Assembly (NCBI GenBank): GCA_902576905.1
Contig: CACGWW010000002.1
Location: 146,801 to 210,800 of the forward strand
Length of the DNA stretch: 64,000 bases
Direction of reading: 5' to 3'
Origin: an uncultured Alphaproteobacteria bacterium
GTDB taxonomy: Bacteria > Pseudomonadota > Alphaproteobacteria > Rhodobacterales > Rhodobacteraceae
A model generated the notes under the pieces. The model was not told the origin of the DNA. It made no database searches and was given only the letters and a program-made list of their open reading frames with translations. This document shows positions 22,922 to 31,913 of the stretch, in pieces. A program made the position numbers and the translations under genes. How positions within the stretch are numbered: the first letter of the stretch is position 1; each line of letters opens with the position of its first letter.

Positions 22922-24409
22922 ATGCCAAAAGAAAACGAACATATAATTATTATAGGAGCAGGAATTGGTGGGCTTGTTTCTGCCCTTTTACTCTCCAAAC
23001 AGGGATTAAAAGTAACTGTTGTTGAAAGAAATGGATACCCTGGAGGAAAATTAAGAGCTTTTTCAAGTCAAGAGGGTCCTATTGATGCAGGGCCAACAGT
23101 TTTGACACTAATTGACGTTTTCCAGGAAATATTCACTCAAGCAAATCTAAATATTTTTAAGGAATTAGATTTGCACAAAGAAGAGCTATTAGCCAGGCAT
23201 TACTGGCCAGATGGAAAATGTTTAGATCTTTTTTCAACTCATGAAAAAAATCTTTCTTCAATAGAAAAAGTATTTGGAAAAAATTCAGCAGCTGAATTTG
23301 ATAAGTTTCATAGAGATTGTGAGACGCTTTTTAATGCTTTTAATAATTCGTTGTTAAGAAATCGCTACCCTGGGAGCTTTTTGACAAAAAAAGATTTTTT
23401 AAAAAGTATTCCTCGATTAATTAACATTTTGGGCTTCCCAACCGACTACTGGAAAAAGTTAGAGAAATATTTCAGCGAACCTAAGCTCAGACAACTGTTT
23501 GGAAGATACGCGACATATGTTGGGGGGTCACCTTTCAATTCTCCATCCCTGCTACAGCTTATATGGTATGTTGAGTTTCTGGGAGTATGGCGTATAAGGG
23601 GAGGTCTTCACACTCTTGCAAATAAATTGAAGCAATTATCAGCAGAAAATGGTGTTGAGTTTGTTTTCAATAAGTCTGTTACTAAAATTAATATCAAAGA
23701 CAACAATGTTTGTAGCGTGGATCTCAATGATGGACAAAGGTACCAATCCAAAACTGTATTGTTTAATGGAGATCCACGGAACTTTAGAGAAGGTAACTTG
23801 GGTAGTGATTTAAAAAATTTGATGAAAAGAACAGCTACTGAACCACGATCTTTATCTGCCTATGTTTGGTCATTTGCTTCTGAAACTACGGGAGTGGAAC
23901 TAGCCCACCATAATGTTATTTTTAATGAAAATTATAAGAATGAATTTGATAGCATATCAGCCGGGCAAATAGCTTTAGACCCCACTTTATATATATGCAA
24001 GCAAGAAAAGGGCTTAAAAAGTAGCTCAAAAAATCGCTTTGAGATAATCATCAACGCGCCCTCACTCACTCAAAACAAAATTACTGCTACGAAGGAGTAT
24101 GATTTATGCAAAGAAAGAACATTTCAAAAACTCAGCAAAATGGGAATATACTTCAAAAACAAACCGAATTCACACAATCTGACAACTCCGAGAGCATTCG
24201 AAAGACTAGCACCGGGCGCGGACGGATCACTCTACGGTCTGAGCCCCGAGAGACTACTTTCAACCTTCCAAAGACCCTCCACAAAAACAAAAATAAGAGG
24301 CCTCTATCTGGCGGGAGGGGGAACTCATCCAGGACCGGGTTTGCCAATGGCAGCTCTATCAGGCAAGCATGCGGCAGAAATGATAAAACGGGACCTTGCT
24401 TCGATCTGA
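22922..24409 (+). CDS. crtD: Hydroxyneurosporene/methoxyneurosporene desaturase
   Basis: FAD-dependent carotenoid 3,4-desaturase acting on the hydroxylated/methoxylated end in the spheroidene pathway. It has 495 residues. The dinucleotide-binding IIGAGIGGLVSALLLSKQG and PGGKLRAFSSQEGPIDAGPTVLTL are at the N-terminus, and the C-terminal LYLAGGGTHPGPGLPMAALSG signature is complete. Called CrtD rather than CrtI because a separate CrtI lies at 26812 and because it adjoins crtC. The TGA stop overlaps the proposed CTG start of crtC. Confidence 0.93.
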   Translation: MPKENEHIIIIGAGIGGLVSALLLSKQGLKVTVVERNGYPGGKLRAFSSQEGPIDAGPTVLTLIDVFQEIFTQANLNIFKELDLHKEELLARHYWPDGKCLDLFSTHEKNLSSIEKVFGKNSAAEFDKFHRDCETLFNAFNNSLLRNRYPGSFLTKKDFLKSIPRLINILGFPTDYWKKLEKYFSEPKLRQLFGRYATYVGGSPFNSPSLLQLIWYVEFLGVWRIRGGLHTLANKLKQLSAENGVEFVFNKSVTKINIKDNNVCSVDLNDGQRYQSKTVLFNGDPRNFREGNLGSDLKNLMKRTATEPRSLSAYVWSFASETTGVELAHHNVIFNENYKNEFDSISAGQIALDPTLYICKQEKGLKSSSKNRFEIIINAPSLTQNKITATKEYDLCKERTFQKLSKMGIYFKNKPNSHNLTTPRAFERLAPGADGSLYGLSPERLLSTFQRPSTKTKIRGLYLAGGGTHPGPGLPMAALSGKHAAEMIKRDLASI

Positions 24410-25305
24410 ACATCCCACCTAATGGTTACGGATGGTGGTACATGGATGGCCTTTCAGATGACGGCACAAAAGCAGTTTCAGTTATCGCCTTCATAGGCTC
24501 AGTGTTTTCTCCGTGGTATAGCTGGTCGGGTAGAAAAAATCCTCATGACTTTTGTTCAATAAATATTGTGACATATGGGAAAGGGGGCCGTTGGACAATG
24601 ACTGAGCGAAGGGAACGCCACGTTAAACTCACTGAAAATTCTTTTAGGGTCGGGCCTAGCAAATTAGAGTGGGATGGCAAGAAGCTTGTTCTAGAGTTTA
24701 GCGAAATAACAATTCCACATTTCGATAAAATTGAAGGTTGCATTACTGTTACACCCGAGAGTGTAAATGATTTGGAAGTATTGTTGAAACCCGACGGTAC
24801 ACACATATGGAGACCATTCTCCCCCATTTCACGTGTAGAGGTTAAAACAAATAAGAAAGGATGGAGTTGGCAAGGAAACGCTTACCTCGATGGAAATTTT
24901 GGAACAAGAGCTCTAGAACAAGATTTCAATTATTGGACCTGGAGTCGTCTACCATTTAAGGATAAATGCCTCACATTTTACGACGCTGATTTAGTTGATG
25001 GCAGCAGCGCCAACATAGCACTGCGCTTTAATAAAAATGGCTCAGTTGAAGAAGTAGAGGCACCTCCTCTTCAGCCTATATCAAAAACAAAATGGCTCAT
25101 TAAACGGGTTGCTAGATCGGATAGGGAATTTTTACCCCATCAAAGCAAGGCCTTGCTCGATGCACCGTTTTATTCTAGGAGTGAGTTAGTTACCCAAATT
25201 GATGGAGAAAAAACTACTGGAGTTCATGAAACTTTGGATATGAGAAGGTTTACAAACCCATTGATAAAACCTTTGCTATGCGCAAAGATACCTCGAATTT
25301 TTTAG
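24406..25305 (+). CDS. crtC: Carotenoid 1,2-hydratase (hydroxyneurosporene synthase)
   Basis: Adds water to the psi end of neurosporene, creating the hydroxyl methylated by CrtF. Conserved sequence begins at NIPPNGYGWWYMDGLSDDG and runs through FIGSVFSPWYSWSGR and RWTMTERRERHV. In this frame there is no ATG, GTG or TTG between 24106 and 24442, and the ATG at 24442 would delete the conserved N-terminus. CTG 24406 overlaps the crtD TGA as CTGA, the geometry of the ATGA overlaps elsewhere in the cluster, and gives 299 residues, normal for CrtC. An ATG at 24106 would instead give a 304-nt out-of-frame overlap. The start is inferred; identity is secure. Confidence 0.85.
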   Translation: MNIPPNGYGWWYMDGLSDDGTKAVSVIAFIGSVFSPWYSWSGRKNPHDFCSINIVTYGKGGRWTMTERRERHVKLTENSFRVGPSKLEWDGKKLVLEFSEITIPHFDKIEGCITVTPESVNDLEVLLKPDGTHIWRPFSPISRVEVKTNKKGWSWQGNAYLDGNFGTRALEQDFNYWTWSRLPFKDKCLTFYDADLVDGSSANIALRFNKNGSVEEVEAPPLQPISKTKWLIKRVARSDREFLPHQSKALLDAPFYSRSELVTQIDGEKTTGVHETLDMRRFTNPLIKPLLCAKIPRIF

Positions 25306-25769
25306 GAATTCTCCTTATTCAATTGAATAATAGAAAAATTTAACGCCCCCGCGTAGGAACCCCAAACAATATAGGGAGTAAGTACAAGACCTGCTATTAG
25401 ATCGATATAGAAAGCTAGGACAACCATGATAACAACCGAAACCCAAAGGCATAATAGAATAATAAAACCTAGCTTTATCCTATTGAGCCCAAAGAATACG
25501 GGAGTCCATAAAGTATTGAATACAAGTTGAAGAGCCCAAAAAATCAAGAATAAGTCATTGCCAGGAGCTCCATAAACTCTTACTAAAGAATATGACATGG
25601 CTATGTATAAATATAACCATGCAATAGGGAACACCCAGTCTGGAGGTGTCCAACTAGGTTTGTTAAGGGCTTTATACCAGTCTCCTGTTGGGAACAAAGA
25701 ACCAGTAGACCCAGCTGCGATACATGCCAAAAAACCTAACAAAAAAATGACTATAGACTCTGTCATCAT
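25302..25769 (-). CDS. tspO: Tryptophan-rich sensory protein TspO (CrtK)
   Basis: Outer-membrane/membrane tryptophan-rich regulator homologous to the mitochondrial benzodiazepine receptor. In Rhodobacter it binds porphyrins and modulates photosynthesis genes. It has 155 residues and five hydrophobic helices. The motif GDWYKALNKPSWTPPDWVFPIAW and later NTLWTPVFFGL are diagnostic. It sits between crtC and crtB as in Rhodobacter, is tail-to-tail with crtC (4-nt overlap) and 9 bp downstream of crtB. Confidence 0.95.
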   Translation of the reverse strand: MMTESIVIFLLGFLACIAAGSTGSLFPTGDWYKALNKPSWTPPDWVFPIAWLYLYIAMSYSLVRVYGAPGNDLFLIFWALQLVFNTLWTPVFFGLNRIKLGFIILLCLWVSVVIMVVLAFYIDLIAGLVLTPYIVWGSYAGALNFSIIQLNKENS

Positions 25770-25778
25770 CCAGATTCT

Positions 25779-26807
25779 CTATGTTGATAAATAAATGCTT
25801 TTCTTATCATTTTTCTCAAGTTCCATTAAAACGTCCATCAGTCTTTTGCCAGAAAAAAGAATCATATCATTGCCATAATTTTTCTTCTGTGCGCTATTTA
25901 CAATAAATTTTACTTCTCTTAAAGCGGGGGCATGAACGATAGCTGAAACAGGCAAAATTTTAGAACTAAGGGTTTTTAAAAAAGAAAAAGCAAGCAAGGT
26001 TATCTTTTCAGATTTTGACGTTACCGCTCTTTGGTTGATGCTATCATATTGAACAGATTCAATATGTGCTCCGATACCTTCATAAATGTAACGGGCTGCA
26101 TATATTCCTGGCTGACAAGAAGTTGGCAAACCAAAAAGACCAGATTCTGAACGCTGGTATAATCGACTTGCTTCTTGTAATAAACGTTTTGCTATTGAAG
26201 CTAACTCTTTGGAGGGCTTAGGGCTTGTCAGAAAATCTTTTATGTCTAAGTTTTTTTCCTTCATCCAATCAGTAGGAATGTATATACGGTCACTTCTTGC
26301 ATCTTCGCCTATATCTCTAACGATGTTTGTGAGTTGCATAGCTACACCAAGATCACAAGCTCGAGCTAATATATCTTTATCTCTTACCCGCATTAGGACA
26401 CACATCATTACGCCAACGGTTGATGCAACTCGTGCACAATAGGAGCGTAACTCTGAAAGAGATTTGTAGTTTCTCCCTTCAGCATCCCATTGCATTCCTT
26501 CTAATAAAGCCATCGGAAGTGCCTTTGGCATTTCATAAAACCTAACAAGCTCTGCAAAACATCTATCGGAGGCGTGATTTTCAGGTTTTCCCAAATAGAC
26601 TTTTTCAAGTCTGACAAAGAGCTTTTTTAGAGATAGCAATTTTGCCTGACTATCATCTATTGCATCGTCGACAATTCGACAAAATGAATACAAAACAATC
26701 GCAGAGTCGCGTACTTTTTTGGGAAGAATTTGTGAAGCAGCATAAAAAGAGTGGGACCCTTTTTTTATCATTTCGTAACAGGTTTCCAGATCTTCTTGTT
26801 TATACAT
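25779..26807 (-). CDS. crtB: Phytoene synthase
   Basis: Condenses two GGPP into phytoene, first committed carotenoid step. It has 342 residues. Two Asp-rich Mg2+ motifs are visible, CRIVDDAIDDS and NIVRDIGEDARSDRIYIP. The ATG (26807) is 4 bp after the crtI stop, giving a crtI-crtB-tspO unit transcribed leftwards from the PpsR-box region at 28426. Confidence 0.96.
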   Translation of the reverse strand: MYKQEDLETCYEMIKKGSHSFYAASQILPKKVRDSAIVLYSFCRIVDDAIDDSQAKLLSLKKLFVRLEKVYLGKPENHASDRCFAELVRFYEMPKALPMALLEGMQWDAEGRNYKSLSELRSYCARVASTVGVMMCVLMRVRDKDILARACDLGVAMQLTNIVRDIGEDARSDRIYIPTDWMKEKNLDIKDFLTSPKPSKELASIAKRLLQEASRLYQRSESGLFGLPTSCQPGIYAARYIYEGIGAHIESVQYDSINQRAVTSKSEKITLLAFSFLKTLSSKILPVSAIVHAPALREVKFIVNSAQKKNYGNDMILFSGKRLMDVLMELEKNDKKSIYLST

Positions 26808-26811
26808 TTAA

Positions 26812-28410
26812 TTAAACCTGCATTACTTTCTTATTGGTGGGATAAACTTTTTTATGCGCAACCTGTTTCAAATCTGGAATAATCTCATCTAGTATTTCTG
26901 CAGATGCTAATACACCCGGCAATCCTGGTCCAGGATGCGTACCAGCGCCAACAAGAAAGAGATTATCAAGTTCTTCTGATCTATTGTGAGGTCTAAACCA
27001 GGCGCTTTGAAACATTTGAGGTTCCAAAGAAAAACCACTTCCAAAATGGCTCAAATATCTGTCTTTAAAATCAAGCGGAGTCATAACATACTCAGTTTTT
27101 ATCGATTGGCCTAAACCAGGCAAAAGTCTTCTCTCTAAAACATTGAGTATTTTTTTCTTATAATTTTTTTTAATTTTTTTCCAATCAATGTCTGTCTTGA
27201 AACTTAAGTTTGGAACACAAGCCAATACATAGAAAGTATCATCTCCTTTTGGAGCACAAGTTTTATCAGTAACAGAAGGCCTGTGCACATATAAACTCAT
27301 CTCCTGTGGCAACTTTCCTTTTATAAAAATATCGTTAACCTCTTTTTTATAACTTGGGCCTACAAGTATTGTATGGTGCCCAACATCTTTCCATTTTGAT
27401 CTCGTTTTTGACGTACCAAAATGCCAAACAAATAGACTCATGGACCAATTCTTCTTGTCTAATTTGTTTTTGGTCCACCTTTTCTTCTTTTTATGCCCTA
27501 ATAAACTATCATATGTATTCTGAAGATCTGCGTTTGATACTACATAATCCGCGCTAATTTTTTCTCCAGATTCCAACTGGACCCCAATTGCTCTGTTTTC
27601 ATTTGTTAAAATTTTATTAACTGTTGTATTAAGTGTTACCTGACCCCCAGAGGATTTTATTTTTTCTGCCATTTTATTCGCCATGGCTTGCGCTCCTCCA
27701 TGAATATAGTAAACACCAAATCTATGCTCCAAATAATTAACTAAACCCCACATGGACGTCACAGTAAAGGGATTCCCACCTACAAAAAGTGGATGAAAAC
27801 TTAACGCAAACCTCAGCTTTGAGTTGGATACATAGCTCGCAGCACTTCTATAAACGGACCTATCTGCTCTTAGAAGAGCAAAAATTGGAAGAACCTTTAG
27901 AGTATCCCATAGTCTATGCATAGGACTTCTTCCCATTGAGCCCTTTTTTGAAAATGCGAAATTATATTGCCTTTCTGACAAACGCATGAACTTTCGATAT
28001 CCTTTGAGATCATTTGGAGCAAACTTTTTAATTTGAGCTTCAAAATTTGACTTGTTGCCAGAAACTGAAAGAACATCATTATCTTCAAATCGCAAATCAT
28101 AATATGGGTTTAGCTTTTCTATTTTTACATGTTGATTGAGATCATCCCCACATCTCTTCCAAAGTTCTTCAAAATTTTTTGGTAAAGTCAAAATTGTAGG
28201 ACCTAGATCAAATCTATGCCCCTCTTGAGTTTTTGAAGACCCACGACCACCAACTGTTTGCAATCTATCAAAAACATGGACATGATACCCTTTTTCAGAG
28301 AGAAGCATTGCCGCAGACAAGCCTCCAAACCCTGCTCCAATAATAGCAACAGAAGGCTTTTTCACTTCTCTCTCGCCTTCAAAGAACGTTCCGTCGGTCT
28401 TTTTTAACAT
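26812..28410 (-). CDS. crtI: Phytoene desaturase
   Basis: FAD-dependent desaturase converting phytoene, presumably to neurosporene (three steps) in a spheroidene-type pathway; the step number cannot be read from sequence. It has 532 residues, full length with a somewhat long N-terminal lead before IIGAGFGGLSAAMLLSEKG. The C-terminal LFLVGAGTHPGPGLPGVLASA signature is intact. First gene of crtI-crtB-tspO; a PpsR box lies 16 bp upstream of its start. Confidence 0.96.
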   Translation of the reverse strand: MLKKTDGTFFEGEREVKKPSVAIIGAGFGGLSAAMLLSEKGYHVHVFDRLQTVGGRGSSKTQEGHRFDLGPTILTLPKNFEELWKRCGDDLNQHVKIEKLNPYYDLRFEDNDVLSVSGNKSNFEAQIKKFAPNDLKGYRKFMRLSERQYNFAFSKKGSMGRSPMHRLWDTLKVLPIFALLRADRSVYRSAASYVSNSKLRFALSFHPLFVGGNPFTVTSMWGLVNYLEHRFGVYYIHGGAQAMANKMAEKIKSSGGQVTLNTTVNKILTNENRAIGVQLESGEKISADYVVSNADLQNTYDSLLGHKKKKRWTKNKLDKKNWSMSLFVWHFGTSKTRSKWKDVGHHTILVGPSYKKEVNDIFIKGKLPQEMSLYVHRPSVTDKTCAPKGDDTFYVLACVPNLSFKTDIDWKKIKKNYKKKILNVLERRLLPGLGQSIKTEYVMTPLDFKDRYLSHFGSGFSLEPQMFQSAWFRPHNRSEELDNLFLVGAGTHPGPGLPGVLASAEILDEIIPDLKQVAHKKVYPTNKKVMQV

Positions 28411-28425
28411 ATCTGATATTAAACA

Positions 28426-28443
28426 TGTCAGTTTTTTTTGACA
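28426..28443. promoter_or_regulatory. PpsR/CrtJ box between crtI and crtA
   Basis: TGTCAGTTTTTTTTGACA, an exact TGT-N12-ACA palindrome with extended symmetry (TGTCA/TGACA). Only one perfect box is found in this divergent region, unlike the pairs elsewhere. Confidence 0.8.
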
Positions 28444-28466
28444 ATATTTTTAATAAAAAATATGCT
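28438..28466 (+). promoter_or_regulatory. Predicted crtA-bchIDO promoter
   Basis: A perfect -35 TTGACA (28438-28443), 17-nt spacer, and -10 TATGCT (28461-28466). The -35 overlaps the right half of the PpsR box. It places transcription start near 28473, about 25 nt before the proposed crtA start. Confidence 0.65.
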
Positions 28467-28497
28467 TTGAATTGAATAAGCGATTTTGGAGTAGATA

Positions 28498-29202
28498 ATC
28501 AAAACAATTACCATAAGTTTTTTTAGGTTCCAGTCCATATTTGGCAAACTATGGGCTTTTTCCCATATGGGGTTTTCACATTTATATATGAGAAGGATGA
28601 AAGGCCTACAGTTTTATAAACTTTTTGGTAGTGGTGTGGGGGAAGGCTTTACCCCTGTATTAAACCCTAATGTTTATGCTATCATGGCGGTATGGGATAG
28701 TGTGACCGATGCGGATAAAAACATAGCCAACTCATCAATTTTCAAACAATATAAAAATAGATCCAAAGAGAACTGGACGCTATATCTAAAACCTACCAGA
28801 TCTTGGGGCAGCTGGGATAAAAGAAACCCGTTTAAAATAGCTGATAACATCGATCAAACATTTCCTGTAGTGGCGCTTACAAGAGCAACAATAAAAACAA
28901 GTATCCTTTTAAAGTTTTGGAAAAGAGTGCCAGATATATCAAAAACAATTGGGCTCAATAGAGATGTTTTATTTAAAATCGGCTTAGGAGAAATTCCATG
29001 GTTTCACCAAGTCACCTTCTCAATATGGCCAAGTCAGGAAAGTATGGATCAATTTGCTAGAAATTTTGGGCCTCACAAGGAAGCCATCAAAGCTGTAAGG
29101 GAAAATAATTGGTTTAAAGAGGAACTCTATGCAAGATTTGTAATAGAAAAGCAAATCGGCCAATGGCCAGAAATAAATATAATTAAGGAAGCAAGTGAAT
29201 AA
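28498..29202 (+). CDS. crtA: Spheroidene monooxygenase
   Basis: Oxygen-dependent ketolase that turns spheroidene into spheroidenone, typical of aerobically pigmented phototrophs. The conserved CrtA N-terminus (ISFFRFQSIFGKLWAFSHMGF..., then FYKLFGSGVGEGFTP) reads back beyond the first ATG at 28567 to an in-frame TAG at 28492. In that stretch there is no ATG, GTG, TTG or CTG. ATC 28498 has GGAG (28488-28491) exactly 6 nt upstream and gives 234 residues, the usual size; starting at 28567 would give a truncated 211. Its end overlaps bchI by 8 nt, so crtA-bchI-D-O is one operon. Confidence 0.88.
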   Translation: MKTITISFFRFQSIFGKLWAFSHMGFSHLYMRRMKGLQFYKLFGSGVGEGFTPVLNPNVYAIMAVWDSVTDADKNIANSSIFKQYKNRSKENWTLYLKPTRSWGSWDKRNPFKIADNIDQTFPVVALTRATIKTSILLKFWKRVPDISKTIGLNRDVLFKIGLGEIPWFHQVTFSIWPSQESMDQFARNFGPHKEAIKAVRENNWFKEELYARFVIEKQIGQWPEINIIKEASE

Positions 29203-30208
29203 GTATTTTCCATTCTCAGCAATAGTTGGGCAAGAACAAATGAAACTTGCTCTGATTTTGACAGCAATCGATCCATCAATTGGAGGCGTACTCGTATTTG
29301 GAGATCGCGGCACTGGGAAATCAACCATTGTTAGATCGCTCGCGGGATTATTACCAAAGCAAAATTTTGTAATAGATTGCCCCTTTAATTGCCAGAATTC
29401 ATTTAATCTATGCGATCAGTGTAAAAAAAAGAAGTCTCTTGAGTTTGAAGAACGTTCAACCCCAGTTATAGATCTTCCCTTGGGGTCAACAGAAGACAGA
29501 GTTGTTGGATCACTAAATTTAGAAATTGCTTTGACTGAGGGCAGGAAAGTATTTGAACCAGGCTTATTAGCCAAAGCAAATAGCGGCTTCCTTTATATAG
29601 ATGAGGTCAACTTGCTAGAGGATCATATCGTTGATCTGCTTTTAGACGTTGCCGCATCAGGAGAGAACCTAGTTGAAAGGGATGGAATTTCGATAAGACA
29701 CTCATCAAAGTTCGTCTTAATTGGTTCTGGGAATCCCGAAGAGGGTGAACTCAGACCGCAGCTACTTGATAGATTTGGTTTCTCAGTAAATGTGGGTTCC
29801 CCCGCCGAAATATCGCAAAGAATTGAAGTGATTAAAAGAAGAGATGAGTTTGAAAGAGATCCTCAAGCTTTTTTACGCAAATGGAGACGGAAAGATTTAA
29901 CAGTTAAAAAAAAAATAATTCACGCAAAAAATACTTTAGATAACATTAAGCTTGACGATAGTATTTTATCAAAGTGTGCTGAAATTTGTATCGCGGTTGG
30001 CTCTGATGGATTGAGGGGAGAACTAACACTTTTGAGGGCTTTAAGAGCACTCTGTGCGTTTAATGAGACAACAAAGCCAACTTTAAAGGATATTAGAGAG
30101 ATAGCTGTTTACACTCTTAGCCACAGACTGAGAAGGGATCCATTGGATGATACAAGTTCAGAGGTGCGCGTGAAAAGAAAAGTCAATGAACTGATAGATG
30201 GCAAATAA
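29195..30208 (+). CDS. bchI: Magnesium chelatase ATPase subunit I
   Basis: AAA+ ATPase that forms the motor ring with BchD and drives Mg2+ insertion by BchH. It has 337 residues. Walker A GDRGTGKS is at 36-43, Walker B in FLYIDEVNLLEDH, and sensor and arginine-finger segments (GSGNPEEGELRPQLLDRFG) are intact. The start is GTG 29195, overlapping the crtA end; the end overlaps bchD. Confidence 0.96.
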   Translation: MNKYFPFSAIVGQEQMKLALILTAIDPSIGGVLVFGDRGTGKSTIVRSLAGLLPKQNFVIDCPFNCQNSFNLCDQCKKKKSLEFEERSTPVIDLPLGSTEDRVVGSLNLEIALTEGRKVFEPGLLAKANSGFLYIDEVNLLEDHIVDLLLDVAASGENLVERDGISIRHSSKFVLIGSGNPEEGELRPQLLDRFGFSVNVGSPAEISQRIEVIKRRDEFERDPQAFLRKWRRKDLTVKKKIIHAKNTLDNIKLDDSILSKCAEICIAVGSDGLRGELTLLRALRALCAFNETTKPTLKDIREIAVYTLSHRLRRDPLDDTSSEVRVKRKVNELIDGK

Positions 30209-31904
30209 AATTGACTTTCTTGAGCATGAGCTCGATGTAAATGCTCTCATCCAGGGCATATTAACAATTAGTAGTATCGATCCCTCTCTTGGTTCTTTAA
30301 CTATAAAGGCTAACTATTCAACCGTAAGAGAGGTGTTTCTTTCTAACCTCTTGTCCCTATTAAAACCAAAACGATTTAAAAAAATTTATCCCTTTCAAAA
30401 TCCAACCGACTTTGCCAATAACCTTAATATGATCGATACGCTAACCTTTGGCATGCCAAAATATAATGAAGATATATTCTCGTCCGACAACATCGCTTTA
30501 ATTTTAACTAACACTGAAAAAATGGAAAAAGGTCTAGCTACATTTTTGAGAGACAAAATTAAGAACAACAACAACAAATTCTTTATTGCATTAGACGAAA
30601 GCGAAAGTAATGAAGTGCCCAGAGAAAATCTTTCCGAATATCTTATTTTTTCCATAAATCTGGATGGCACAAGACATAAAGATTTGAAAAAAGTTTCTAT
30701 AAATAGAAAAAAAATTGCTGAGGCTAAAGAAAATCTAGCGACGCTAAAAGTCAATAAAAAAGCATTAGATTACTTAATCGCGTCCGCCGAAATGTTTTCT
30801 ATTTCTAATATGCATACAATTTTTACCACGTTAAAAGTCGCTAAGTCATTATGTGCTTATAAAGGGAAAAAAAATGTCTCCAAAGAAGACATAAACCTGG
30901 CTATTTCTCTTTCCATGATACATAAGGCAAAAAAATTTCCTGAATTTCAACAAGATAATAAAGCAGAAACGCCTGAACAAGAACAATTAAGAGATGAAAA
31001 AGAAAGTAAAGCAAACAACTCAGAACTAAATAGTGAAGACAAGAAAATGCTTATAGATGCTCTTAAAATCTCTCTCCCGAGCAACCTCATTGAGAGTCTT
31101 TTGTCAAAAAACTCTCAATCTATTAGTCTTGGGGAATCAGCTGGATCTGGAGAAAGAAACAATAATTTCTCGGCAGGCCGCCCTATACCTTCCGTTAATA
31201 GAAAATATTCTTCTGACAAAAGAATTGATTTGATGGGGACACTTATAAAATCTATCCCCTGGCAAAAACTAAGATCTTCTTCAGTTACAAAAAATAAAAA
31301 AATAATCATTTATCCACAAGACATCATGATAAAAAGATTTGAGAAGCAATCAGAAAGGCTTCTAATATTTTTAGTTGATGCCTCCGGCTCTAATGCTATT
31401 GGGCGGTTAAATGAAGCAAAGGGAGCTATCGAGATATTATTATCCGATGCTTATGCAAAGCGAGATAATGTTGCTCTCATTTCTTTTAGTGGATTGAAAG
31501 CTGATCCTTTACTATTGCCTACAAAATCTCTTGTGACAGCCAAGAAAAAACTAAGTTCACTTCCTGGAGGTGGTGCTACACCTTTGGCTAATGGCCTACT
31601 CGAAGCATTTAATATGGCTGATGTCGCTAGATCCCGAAATATAAAACCTATTATTATCCTATTATCCGACGGCAAGGGAAACATGTCGCTTGATGGAGTG
31701 GGAGATCGCGTTAAAGCTACTAAGGATACAAACTATGTAGCATCATTAATAAAACGAAACGCTATCAATAATATCTTTATTGATACTTCTAGAAGAAAAA
31801 CACCAATGGCTAACGAGCTTGCAAGAGAGCTAAACGGTCATTATTTCCAATTGCCAATGGCAAATTCCGGCAGTATTTCAAAAGCAGTTCAGCAATCGAT
31901 ATAG
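30198..31904 (+). CDS. bchD: Magnesium chelatase subunit D
   Basis: Platform subunit linking BchI and BchH. It has 568 residues: an N-terminal degenerate AAA+ domain lacking a recognisable Walker A, an acidic/proline-poor charged linker around 255-300, and a C-terminal von Willebrand A domain with the MIDAS motif DASGSN beginning at Asp394 and the later DGKGNMS. It overlaps bchI by 11 nt and is 9 bp from bchO. Confidence 0.95.
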   Translation: MANKIDFLEHELDVNALIQGILTISSIDPSLGSLTIKANYSTVREVFLSNLLSLLKPKRFKKIYPFQNPTDFANNLNMIDTLTFGMPKYNEDIFSSDNIALILTNTEKMEKGLATFLRDKIKNNNNKFFIALDESESNEVPRENLSEYLIFSINLDGTRHKDLKKVSINRKKIAEAKENLATLKVNKKALDYLIASAEMFSISNMHTIFTTLKVAKSLCAYKGKKNVSKEDINLAISLSMIHKAKKFPEFQQDNKAETPEQEQLRDEKESKANNSELNSEDKKMLIDALKISLPSNLIESLLSKNSQSISLGESAGSGERNNNFSAGRPIPSVNRKYSSDKRIDLMGTLIKSIPWQKLRSSSVTKNKKIIIYPQDIMIKRFEKQSERLLIFLVDASGSNAIGRLNEAKGAIEILLSDAYAKRDNVALISFSGLKADPLLLPTKSLVTAKKKLSSLPGGGATPLANGLLEAFNMADVARSRNIKPIIILLSDGKGNMSLDGVGDRVKATKDTNYVASLIKRNAINNIFIDTSRRKTPMANELARELNGHYFQLPMANSGSISKAVQQSI

Positions 31905-31913
31905 AGCATAGAG

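Noticed and set aside
24106..24405. crtC starting at ATG 24106 with a 100-residue N-terminal extension
   Set aside because: The extension is Lys/Thr/Asn/Arg-rich without homology and would overlap crtD out of frame by about 300 nt; the CTGA overlap explains the data better.
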